From Sphingopyxis terrae subsp. terrae NBRC 15098 (lineage in GTDB: Bacteria; Pseudomonadota; Alphaproteobacteria; Sphingomonadales; Sphingomonadaceae): a stretch of 64,000 bases of DNA. Numbering within the stretch: position 1 is the first letter of the stretch; the number at the start of each line of letters is the position of its first letter. Below are positions 54,934 through 62,121 of the stretch, in pieces. The notes below the pieces were generated by a model. The model was not told the DNA's origin. It was given only the letters and a program-made list of their open reading frames with translations, and ran no database searches. The stretch covers positions 1 through 64,000 of the forward strand of contig NZ_BCZQ01000006.1 of the NCBI RefSeq assembly GCF_001598815.1. Direction: 5' to 3'. The translations under genes were made by a program, and so were the position numbers.

Positions 54934-57120
54934 TCAAAAGGCCATGTCGATCGCGACGCCGATTGTGCGCGGCTGCAACGGCGAGATCGACAGGAAGCTC
55001 GGCTGGTTCAACCCGTCCGCCATCGTCGAGCGCGCCATCTCGCCCTTGTTGTCGAACAGGTTACGCGCATAGGCGCGCAGCGTCCAATGGCCGTCCCACG
55101 TCACCGACGCATTCAGATCGACCGAGGTATAGGGCTCGGCGCGCGCGGTCAGCGGATCGCTTTCGACCAGCGACAGGCGGCTGCTCGCGTGGCGGATGCC
55201 GGCGCCGAAGCTGCCCTTGGCGTTGCCGCCCAGCGCAAAGTCGTAGTCGGCGCGCAGCGCGCCGCTGAACTTCGGCACCGCGGGCAAACGGTCGCCCTTC
55301 GCCCCGCTGATTTCGGGGACATCCTCGCTCAGCGAGGCGTCGGTGTAGCTGCCGGTCGCGCTGATCGTCAGGCCGGGCGCGGGGCGAAAGGCGATGCTAC
55401 CTTCGAAACCCTTGCTCGTTGCCTTGCCGCCGTTGGCGCCGCCATTGACCCCGCCGAACGAGCGGACGACCTGAATGTCCGTCCAGTCCATCCAGAAAGC
55501 GGCAACGTCGACCGTTACCATCCGATCGGCCAGATCGGCCTTCAGCCCGACCTCATAGTTGGTCATGCGGTCGGCGGAAACCGTCGGCGGCACATTGGGA
55601 ACGATGACGTTCGGGCCGCCCGGACGATAGCCGGTGGCGACGCGGCCATAGAGCATCGCATCCTTGTTGATATGAAATTGCGGGCTGACCGAAAAGGTCC
55701 AGACGCTCTCTGCCGAGCTTCCCGGATCGTCGGCCTGGGGCACGATCGCGCCCGAGCTGATCTGGCGGAACGTCTGCTTGTTGCGCGCCCAGCGCAGCCC
55801 GCCGGTCACGTCGAACTGTTCGGCGAGCTTCAGCGTCGCATTGCCGAAGATCGCATATTCCTTGTAGGTCGCGGGCAGCCCGACGATCGCCAGCGGATCG
55901 AGCCCGGCGATCGGGTCGCCGCTCATGTCATAGGACCGCACAAGCTGCGCGTTGCTCGTCTTCTCGTCGGTGAAAAAGCCGCCGATCATCCATTCGAACC
56001 GCCCGCCGCTTGGCGAGGTCAGCCGGACTTCCTGTGTCCATTTCTTGAGCCCGAGGTCGAGGTAAAAGGGCGTGATGCCGGGATCGACCGCGCCATCGGT
56101 CAGCAACGGAAAGAGCACGCCGAAGGCATAGCTTGCATCCTGCACCTGACGGCTCTTCGTCTTGCTGTAGGTGGTCGCAGAGGTCAGCGTTGCCGCGCCG
56201 AAATCATAATCGATCGTCGCCGAATAATAATCGAGCGAGATATCATAGGATTCGGGGACATAATTGTTGAACGAATGGCCGTTGCCGAGCCGGTTGCCCG
56301 AAAGGTCCGCGGCATAGAGGCCGTTGCCGTCCGAATTGAGCGACTGCCAGATGCCCGCCAGCTTGACGCTCAATTGCGGCGTCGGTTGCCACAGCAGCGC
56401 CGCGCGGCCGCCGCGCTGTTCGAAATCATTCTGATCGGTCAGCCCGGCATTGTTGACGCTGTCGACCCAGCCCGGGCTCTTGCGCCAGGCGAAACTGCCG
56501 CTGATCGCCAGCGTGTCCTGTGCGATCGGGACATTGACATAGGTTTGCGCGCCCCAGCCGAGACCGCCTGCATCCTTGATCGAAAAGCCCTCGAGTCCGG
56601 CGCGAACGCGGAATTCATGCGTGTCGGGCTGCACCGTGACATATTTGACAAGGCCGCCGATCGAACTCGCGCCATACAGGGTACCCTGCGGCCCCTTCAG
56701 CACTTCGACGCGGTCGAGGTCATAGGGCATCAGGTCGATGGTGAAGGCGCCCGAGCGATTGTAGATCGCGCTCGATCCGACCGGCGCATCGTCGAGGTAG
56801 ATGCCGACCGTCTGCGCCGAACTGAGCGGTGCGACGCCGCGCAGCGTGATCGTCGTCTGCCCCGGCGTGCCGCCGTTGCTCACATTCATGCCGGGAACAT
56901 AGCCGGCATAATCGACGAGCGAGGCCGAACCCTGCTGCTGGATATCCTCACCGCCGACGACGCTGATCGAAATCGGAACGTCCTGCACATTCTGCACGCG
57001 CTTCTGGGCGGTGACGACGATCTCGCCGCTATATTCCGCGCCACCCGCTTCCTGCGCCTGCACCGGCATCGCCACCGCGAGCACCATGATGCTTCCCGTA
57101 ATCCAAAGACCCTGTTTCAT
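54934..57120 (-). CDS. TonB-dependent outer-membrane receptor
   Basis: A 728-residue TonB-dependent transporter: signal (MKQGLWITGSIMVLAVAMPVQAQ), TonB-box-like GEIVVTAQKR (about 29-38), plug domain (about 45-160; LRGVAPLSSAQTVGIYLDDAPV, KGPQGTLYGASSIGG) and a 22-strand barrel ending with the aromatic residue in IDMAF. It resembles the large sphingomonad receptor group with no siderophore link. It probably brings the peptide substrate of this locus across the outer membrane. It follows the Tat dipeptidase gene by 4 bp. Confidence 0.93.
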   Translation of the reverse strand: MKQGLWITGSIMVLAVAMPVQAQEAGGAEYSGEIVVTAQKRVQNVQDVPISISVVGGEDIQQQGSASLVDYAGYVPGMNVSNGGTPGQTTITLRGVAPLSSAQTVGIYLDDAPVGSSAIYNRSGAFTIDLMPYDLDRVEVLKGPQGTLYGASSIGGLVKYVTVQPDTHEFRVRAGLEGFSIKDAGGLGWGAQTYVNVPIAQDTLAISGSFAWRKSPGWVDSVNNAGLTDQNDFEQRGGRAALLWQPTPQLSVKLAGIWQSLNSDGNGLYAADLSGNRLGNGHSFNNYVPESYDISLDYYSATIDYDFGAATLTSATTYSKTKSRQVQDASYAFGVLFPLLTDGAVDPGITPFYLDLGLKKWTQEVRLTSPSGGRFEWMIGGFFTDEKTSNAQLVRSYDMSGDPIAGLDPLAIVGLPATYKEYAIFGNATLKLAEQFDVTGGLRWARNKQTFRQISSGAIVPQADDPGSSAESVWTFSVSPQFHINKDAMLYGRVATGYRPGGPNVIVPNVPPTVSADRMTNYEVGLKADLADRMVTVDVAAFWMDWTDIQVVRSFGGVNGGANGGKATSKGFEGSIAFRPAPGLTISATGSYTDASLSEDVPEISGAKGDRLPAVPKFSGALRADYDFALGGNAKGSFGAGIRHASSRLSLVESDPLTARAEPYTSVDLNASVTWDGHWTLRAYARNLFDNKGEMARSTMADGLNQPSFLSISPLQPRTIGVAIDMAF

Positions 57121-57124
57121 CGCC

Positions 57125-58279
57125 TTACCCCCACACTTGCGCGAGCAGGCGGCGGAAATTGCCCCCCAGCACCGCGCGGATGTTATCGTCCGAATAGCCG
57201 CGACGGATCAGTTCCTCGGTCAGGTCGAAGACCTTGAGCGGGTGGTCGAAACCGTCGATGTCGATCTTGTCGCGAAAGGCATAGCTGTCCTTGTAGCTTG
57301 CCTTCAGCGCCGCATATTCCTCCGGCGCCATGTCGTCATAGCCGTTGAGGTCGGCGTCGGAGCCGATGCCGACATGCTCGATCCCGACCAGCTTGGCGAC
57401 ATGGTCGATATGATCGGCCATATGGCCGACATTGGTAGGGTCGCTCGCGCGGACGAACATCCGTACCCCGGTGATCCCCATGACCCCGCCCTTGGCGGCG
57501 AGCGCCTTGATCGCCTCGTCGGTCTTGACCCGCGGATGATCGACCAGCGCGCGCGCATTGCTGTGGGTAATCGCGATCGGCCCCTTGGCGATCGCGATCG
57601 CGTCGAGCGTGGTGCGGTCGCCGCAATGCGATACGTCGATCAGCATCTTCGCCTGTTCCATCGCGTCGATGATCGCGGCGCCATAGTCGCTGACCCCGCC
57701 GTCGACCCGGTCGGTGCTGCCCGACCCGATGCGGTTCTGGCTGTTGTAGGTCAGTTGCGCGCAGCGCAGGCCCAGCCGGTGAAATACCGCGACATCCTCG
57801 ACGCTGTCGAACTGGTCGGCATTCTGGATGCCCATGATGACCGCGCATTTGCGCATCGCCTTTGCGCTGTCGAGGTCATCGACGGCGTCCACGAGCGAAA
57901 AGACATGGCCGTTGCGCCCGACGAAGCCCTGCCACCCCGCCATATATTCCATCGCCTGCGCCCGCGCATCGGGACCGCCAAGGCCGAAGCTGTTGTGAAA
58001 GCCGGTGATGCCGCTCGCCCGAAACTCCGCCGCCTCGGCATCGCTGAGGCGGTGCGCGATATAATCGGGGGCCATCGTGATCTTGAGCGGCGCGAGCATG
58101 TCGATCACCAGCGAGGCGGCAACCAGATCGACCGCGCGCTTCGAATAGCGGCGCGCCGGCGCCGCCGCGAAGGCATAGGCACCGCGCCCGATCATCGGCG
58201 CTGCGATCGTCGCAGACAAGGCTGTCCCGACCGCGCCCGCCACAAAGGCGCGGCGCGTCGCCGGGAATGACGCGGTCAT
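57125..58279 (-). CDS. M19 dipeptidase paralogue with Tat signal and altered metal site
   Basis: A 384-residue M19-family protein. The N-terminus MTASFPATRRAFVAGAVG is a twin-arginine signal. Compared with the lipoprotein M19 enzyme at 49988-51166, the N-terminal HxD pair is replaced (VIDMLAPL: Leu62, Pro64) and the bridging Glu is Gln152 (GIQNADQF), while His218 (DVSHCGD), His239 (AITHSN, 21 residues apart as in the family) and Asp308 (GIGSDAD) remain. It may be a one-metal enzyme, bind something else, or act as a binding protein. First gene of unit A; GGAGGG precedes ATG 58279. Confidence 0.88.
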   Translation of the reverse strand: MTASFPATRRAFVAGAVGTALSATIAAPMIGRGAYAFAAAPARRYSKRAVDLVAASLVIDMLAPLKITMAPDYIAHRLSDAEAAEFRASGITGFHNSFGLGGPDARAQAMEYMAGWQGFVGRNGHVFSLVDAVDDLDSAKAMRKCAVIMGIQNADQFDSVEDVAVFHRLGLRCAQLTYNSQNRIGSGSTDRVDGGVSDYGAAIIDAMEQAKMLIDVSHCGDRTTLDAIAIAKGPIAITHSNARALVDHPRVKTDEAIKALAAKGGVMGITGVRMFVRASDPTNVGHMADHIDHVAKLVGIEHVGIGSDADLNGYDDMAPEEYAALKASYKDSYAFRDKIDIDGFDHPLKVFDLTEELIRRGYSDDNIRAVLGGNFRRLLAQVWG

Positions 58280-58312
58280 TCCACCCTCCACCTCAAGAAA
58301 ATTTCATTTTCA

Positions 58313-58355
58313 AGACTATTGTCCTAATCAGAAAATTGTCAACCCATTTAGGACA
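58313..58355 (-). promoter_or_regulatory. Promoter/operator of unit A
   Basis: On the minus strand, TTGACA (58342-58337) with an 18-bp spacer to TAGTCT (58318-58313) makes a plausible sigma-70 promoter, about 35 bp upstream of ATG 58279. The 21-bp box 58322-58342 matches 61457-61477 at 18 positions. In addition TGTCCTAA (58320-58327) and TTAGGACA (58348-58355) form a perfect 8-bp inverted repeat around the -35. This is a likely binding site for the XRE-cupin regulator. Confidence 0.65.
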
Positions 58356-58366
58356 GGAAAATTATA

Positions 58367-59377
58367 TCAGCCGCCACCCCACAGGCTCGGCGGACAATGG
58401 ATCATGCCGTCGCGATAGGTGACGCCGGGCTCGCGGTCGCGCGCGAGGAAGGTCGGTCCGTCGAGGTCGACGATGTCGCAGAGCTGCCCCACGAGGTAGG
58501 ATGGCGCCATCGACAGGCTGGTGCCCATCATATTGCCGACCATCACGTCGAGCCCCAACCGCCGCGCCTGCCGCGCCATCGCCAGCCCCTCGGTCAGCCC
58601 GCCGCACTTGTCGAGCTTGATATTGACGACGTCGAAGCGCCCGACGAGCGATGCGGTGTCGGCGAGCGACAGCGCGCTTTCGTCGGCGACGAAGGGCAAG
58701 GGCCGCTTGACACCGTCGAGGTCGGCCTCGCGCCCGCGCCGCAGCGGCTGTTCGAGCTGCGCGATGCGGTGCGCGACGAGCAGCGGCAACAGATCGCCCA
58801 GCGTGGCGCGGTCATAACCCTGATTGGCATCGACGCCGATCCACGCATGCGGCCGCGCCGCGCGGATCGCGGCGATGCGCGCCGCATCAAGGTCGACCTC
58901 GCCCGTCAGCTTCACCTTCACCGGCGCGTGCGGGTCGATCGCCAGCGCGGCGGCCGCCATCGCTTCGGGGCTGTCGGCGCCGAGCGTCAGCGTCGAGCGC
59001 AGCGCGCGCGGCGGGTCGAGCCCGGCCAGTTCCCAGACTGGCTTGCCCGCGCGCCGGGCCTCGATATCCCAGAAGGCGCAGTCGATCGCGTTGCGCGCGC
59101 CGCCGGGGGGCATCAGGTGCTGCAGATCCGCGCGCGTCGCGCCACCTTCGATCGCGGGCCGCACCCGCGTCGCTTCGGCGAGCATATGGTCGATATCGTC
59201 GCCGAGGTAATAGACCCCCGCCCCCTCGCCGCGGCCCTCAAAGCGGCCGTCGGACAGGGTGGCGACGAGCAGCGCGGTCTCGGTGAACTCATGGCCCGCG
59301 ATGCGGAACGGCTGGTGATAGGGAAAACGCTCGACCCGAAGGTCGAGCGTCAGTCCGGTCATGACATCGGCCGTCAT
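58367..59377 (-). CDS. dgcA: Enolase-superfamily N-acetyl-D-glutamate racemase/dipeptide epimerase
   Basis: A 336-residue muconate-lactonising-subgroup enolase-superfamily protein. The catalytic set is visible: Lys154/Lys156 (KVKLTG), metal ligands Asp183 (DANQGYD), Glu209 (LEQPL) and Asp232 (ADES), and Lys254/Lys256 (NIKLDKCGG). Such proteins epimerise L-Ala-D/L-Glu or, as DgcA, racemise N-acetyl-D-Glu. The KxK pair and Lys on both sides support racemisation at C-alpha. The start forms TGATG with the upstream serine hydrolase. Together with DgcN it would convert D-Glu to an L-form. Confidence 0.87.
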   Translation of the reverse strand: MTADVMTGLTLDLRVERFPYHQPFRIAGHEFTETALLVATLSDGRFEGRGEGAGVYYLGDDIDHMLAEATRVRPAIEGGATRADLQHLMPPGGARNAIDCAFWDIEARRAGKPVWELAGLDPPRALRSTLTLGADSPEAMAAAALAIDPHAPVKVKLTGEVDLDAARIAAIRAARPHAWIGVDANQGYDRATLGDLLPLLVAHRIAQLEQPLRRGREADLDGVKRPLPFVADESALSLADTASLVGRFDVVNIKLDKCGGLTEGLAMARQARRLGLDVMVGNMMGTSLSMAPSYLVGQLCDIVDLDGPTFLARDREPGVTYRDGMIHCPPSLWGGG

Positions 59378-61353
59378 CAGTAGACCATGCCGAAGCCATA
59401 GAGGTGGAAGTGCAGCGTCACCCAGACGAGCACCAGCGCCGACAGCAGCAACAGCACCGCCCCCAACTTCATCGTCCAGCGGCGCTTGTCCTTGATGCAC
59501 AGCCACAGGTGCCAAGCGCTCGTTGCCAGAAGCCCAAGGCTGGCGATCGGCGTCAGTACGCGCAGCAGGATGATCAGCCAGTCGAGCGGACCGCCGACGC
59601 TGCCGATGTCGCCCGAGAAGGTGGCGATGAACATCGCCCATCCGGCGACTGCCGCGATGACGAGCCACGCGAACAGCCGCGACAGCCGCCAGGCGCGCCG
59701 TGCTTGGCCTTCGAGCGCAAAGGCCGCGCCATAATTGCGGCGAACCAGCGCGCGCACCGGCCATGCGAGCGCCGCGAGCAGCACGAGCAGCAGCGCCGCG
59801 ATCAGCGCCGGGTTCAGCCAGGCGACATTCTCGCCCGCCGGGGCGGGCCAGAAGACCATGAACGGCGATGCGGCATCGAGGCTGACGCGCACGACGCGTC
59901 CGTCCTTGACCTCGGCAGCGAGCCGTTCGCCGGTGCCCGTGTCGCGCCACACAAAGGGTTCAACCTCGACCCAGTCGCGCGGTCCGGCGCTCAACCCGTC
60001 GAGCGCCGGCATCGCGATCTTGCCGTCGGCCCCGACCACGATCTGCGCCTGGCCGAGCAGGCCGAACAGGCTCATGAAATTGGTGAAGGACCCGCGGCTC
60101 GACACATAATGGCCGGCCAGCATCGCGGCATGGTCGCGCGCAGTCTTTTCATCGACCTGTCCGGGCTTGGGCGTGCCGGGCAGATAGCGGTCGGCGAACT
60201 GGTGGAACAGCGCGCTGCGGATTGCGCCCGCTGCGCCTTCCTTGCCGGGGCTGTTCATCGACACGAACAGGCCGATGTCCGAATCGGGGAACAGCCACAG
60301 ATAGCTGTGGAACCATTCGGTGTCGCCGCCGTGCGCGATAGCGCGATGCCCGTTGACCCATTGTTCGTAGAAGCCGAGCGCCATGCTGTTGAGCGGGCCG
60401 ACGCCGGGCGCCTTGTAATCGTGCATCAGCTTCGCCGTCTCGGGCTTCAGCAGCACGCCGCCGTTGTTCAGATGCGCCATCATGAACTTGCCCATGTCGC
60501 CGCCCGACGCCGACAGGCTGCCGGCGGGGGCCGGCACGACGATTTCGAAGGGCTTGGCCTTGTCGGTCATCACGCGGTAGCCGCTCGACATGAAGGGCGC
60601 GAGCGCGGCCGGCAGCGGCTGGCGGAAGCTCGCATATTTCATGCCCAGCGGCGCAAAGATGTGCCGGTCGATATAATCATCGAACGATTCGCCGCTGGTG
60701 CGCTGAACGATGTATCCGGCCAGCGCGGTCGCATAGTTGGAATAGGCGGGCGTGCTTCCCGACGCAAACACCCGCGCGGGCAGCGCTTCGCGCGCATAAT
60801 CCTTCAGCGGCATCACCGCCTTGGGATCGCTGCTGATCAGATAGCGGATCGATTCTTCAAAGCCCGCGGTGTGCGTCATGATATTGCGCAGCGTCACCGG
60901 CTTGCCCTCGAAGGGCGGAATCTTGAAATCGAGATAGGTGTTCACATCCTTGTCGAGGTCGAGCTTGCCGGCTTCGACAAGCTGCATCACGGCGGTCCAG
61001 GTAAACAGCTTGGACACCGAACCGGGGCGGAACAGCGTCGTCGCGGGATCAACCGGCTTGCGCGACGCGACATCTGCAAAGCCATAGCCCTTCTGCAGCA
61101 CCGTGCCGCCGCCGCGCACCACGACGACAACCGCACCGGCAACCTCGCCGCGCGCGAGCGCATAGGGCATGAAACCGTCGAGCCACGCCTCGACATCGGC
61201 GGCGTCGAGCTTGGCTGCGCCCGCAGGCGGCGGCGGCACGGCCGACGCCTGCTCCGCCGGCTTGGCGGCGATCTGCTGCACCGGCCCCTGCGCGGCCAGC
61301 GGGACGGCCGCCAGCACTCCCAATCCTATCATCAGCTTGCGAAGGAAACGCAT
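59377..61353 (-). CDS. Serine hydrolase with C-terminal membrane domain
   Basis: A 658-residue protein: signal or anchor (MRFLRKLMIGLGVLAAVPLAAQ), class C beta-lactamase-type domain with Ser112 and Lys115 (PGSVSK), a YSN motif (PAYSNYATAL) and AHGGDTEW; then, after a beta-rich linker, about four membrane helices (about 525-658). The catalytic domain would face the periplasm, tethered to the inner membrane. D-aminopeptidase or D-amino-acid esterase activity is suggested by the neighbours. ATG 61353 has AGGGGGAT upstream; first gene of unit B. Confidence 0.87.
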   Translation of the reverse strand: MRFLRKLMIGLGVLAAVPLAAQGPVQQIAAKPAEQASAVPPPPAGAAKLDAADVEAWLDGFMPYALARGEVAGAVVVVVRGGGTVLQKGYGFADVASRKPVDPATTLFRPGSVSKLFTWTAVMQLVEAGKLDLDKDVNTYLDFKIPPFEGKPVTLRNIMTHTAGFEESIRYLISSDPKAVMPLKDYAREALPARVFASGSTPAYSNYATALAGYIVQRTSGESFDDYIDRHIFAPLGMKYASFRQPLPAALAPFMSSGYRVMTDKAKPFEIVVPAPAGSLSASGGDMGKFMMAHLNNGGVLLKPETAKLMHDYKAPGVGPLNSMALGFYEQWVNGHRAIAHGGDTEWFHSYLWLFPDSDIGLFVSMNSPGKEGAAGAIRSALFHQFADRYLPGTPKPGQVDEKTARDHAAMLAGHYVSSRGSFTNFMSLFGLLGQAQIVVGADGKIAMPALDGLSAGPRDWVEVEPFVWRDTGTGERLAAEVKDGRVVRVSLDAASPFMVFWPAPAGENVAWLNPALIAALLLVLLAALAWPVRALVRRNYGAAFALEGQARRAWRLSRLFAWLVIAAVAGWAMFIATFSGDIGSVGGPLDWLIILLRVLTPIASLGLLATSAWHLWLCIKDKRRWTMKLGAVLLLLSALVLVWVTLHFHLYGFGMVY

Positions 61354-61420
61354 CGCTTTATCCCCCTTATCCGGCGCGCCGCGCGACATGCTTGCAGCGA
61401 GCCGCGAGACGCCTTACCAA

Positions 61421-61440
61421 GGGTCAGCAATAATTGACCC
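61421..61440. promoter_or_regulatory. Inverted repeat near unit B transcription start
   Basis: GGGTCA (61421-61426) and TGACCC (61435-61440) form a perfect 6-bp inverted repeat with an 8-bp spacer, next to the expected start of the unit B transcript and upstream of the regulator gene. It may be a second operator in this divergent region or part of a promoter for the regulator. Confidence 0.4.
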
Positions 61441-61449
61441 AATGCGGAC

Positions 61450-61477
61450 ATAATGATCCTGATTGGAAAATTGTCAA
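61450..61477 (-). promoter_or_regulatory. Promoter/operator of unit B
   Basis: On the minus strand, TTGACA (61477-61472), a 16-bp spacer and CATTAT (61455-61450) form a candidate promoter about 95 bp upstream of the serine hydrolase ATG. Positions 61457-61477 match the unit A box at 18 of 21, including the run GAAAATTGTCAA on the plus strand. The site also lies upstream of the divergent regulator, allowing joint control. Confidence 0.62.
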
Positions 61478-61497
61478 ATGAGGAATGGACCGACCCG

Positions 61498-62121
61498 ATG
61501 ACATCCCGATCGAATCCCCCGACGCTCGGCGAGGTCATGCGGGGAATTCGCACCCGAAACGGCTGGACGCTCAAGGAAATGAGCGCGCGCTCGGGCATCC
61601 CGGTATCGACGCTGTCGAAGGTCGAACATGACCGGCTGACGCTCAGCTACGACAAGCTGCAACAGCTCAGCCAGCGGCTCAACATCCGCATGTCCGACCT
61701 GTTCGCCGAAGATGCGGGGGACAGCGCGCCGCGCGTTACCGGCCGGCGCAGCGTCGGCACGATCGACACCGCGGTTCGCGTCACCACCGACAATTACGAC
61801 TATCATTATCTCTGCACCGACCTGCGGCAAAAGCGCATGATCCCGATCATCACGCGCATCCGCGCGCGCAGTGCGAGCGAATTCGGCGAGCTCGTCCACC
61901 ACCAGGGCGAGGAGTTCATCTATGTCATCGAAGGGAGGATCGAAGTGCACAGCGAATTCTACGATCCCGTGGTCCTCGACGCGGGTCAGGGCATCTATAT
62001 CGATTCGTCGATGGGCCATGCCTATGTCGTTGCCGACGGCTGCGACGAGGCGCTGGTCCTCGGCGTCTGCTCGAGCGCCGACGAAGGGCTCATGGATTCG
62101 CTGATGAGCCTCCATGCATAG
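61498..62121 (+). CDS. XRE-family regulator with cupin domain
   Basis: A 207-residue transcription factor: XRE helix-turn-helix (about 10-65; LGEVMRGIRTRNGWTLKEMSARSGIPVSTLSKVE) and a C-terminal cupin (about 115-195; HHQGEEFIYVIEGRIEVHSEF, IDSSMGHAYVV) for a small ligand. Proteins of this type regulate amine, amino acid and acetyl-amino-acid catabolism. ATG 61498 is used because upstream codons overlap the operator; an in-frame ATG at 61453 exists. It shares 8 bp with the next gene and is divergent from unit B. Confidence 0.88.
   Translation: MTSRSNPPTLGEVMRGIRTRNGWTLKEMSARSGIPVSTLSKVEHDRLTLSYDKLQQLSQRLNIRMSDLFAEDAGDSAPRVTGRRSVGTIDTAVRVTTDNYDYHYLCTDLRQKRMIPIITRIRARSASEFGELVHHQGEEFIYVIEGRIEVHSEFYDPVVLDAGQGIYIDSSMGHAYVVADGCDEALVLGVCSSADEGLMDSLMSLHA

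Noticed and set aside
55087..57237. Plus-strand open frame of 716 codons opposite the TonB receptor
   Set aside because: Shadow frame; receptor features (signal, TonB box, plug, terminal aromatic) are on the minus strand.
59404..61437. Plus-strand open frame of 677 codons opposite the membrane serine hydrolase
   Set aside because: Shadow frame; SVSK and YSN motifs and membrane helices are on the minus strand.
61453..61497. Upstream ATG (61453) for the XRE-cupin regulator
   Set aside because: Those codons overlap the operator box shared with unit A, and the helix-turn-helix alignment begins after ATG 61498; kept only as an alternative.
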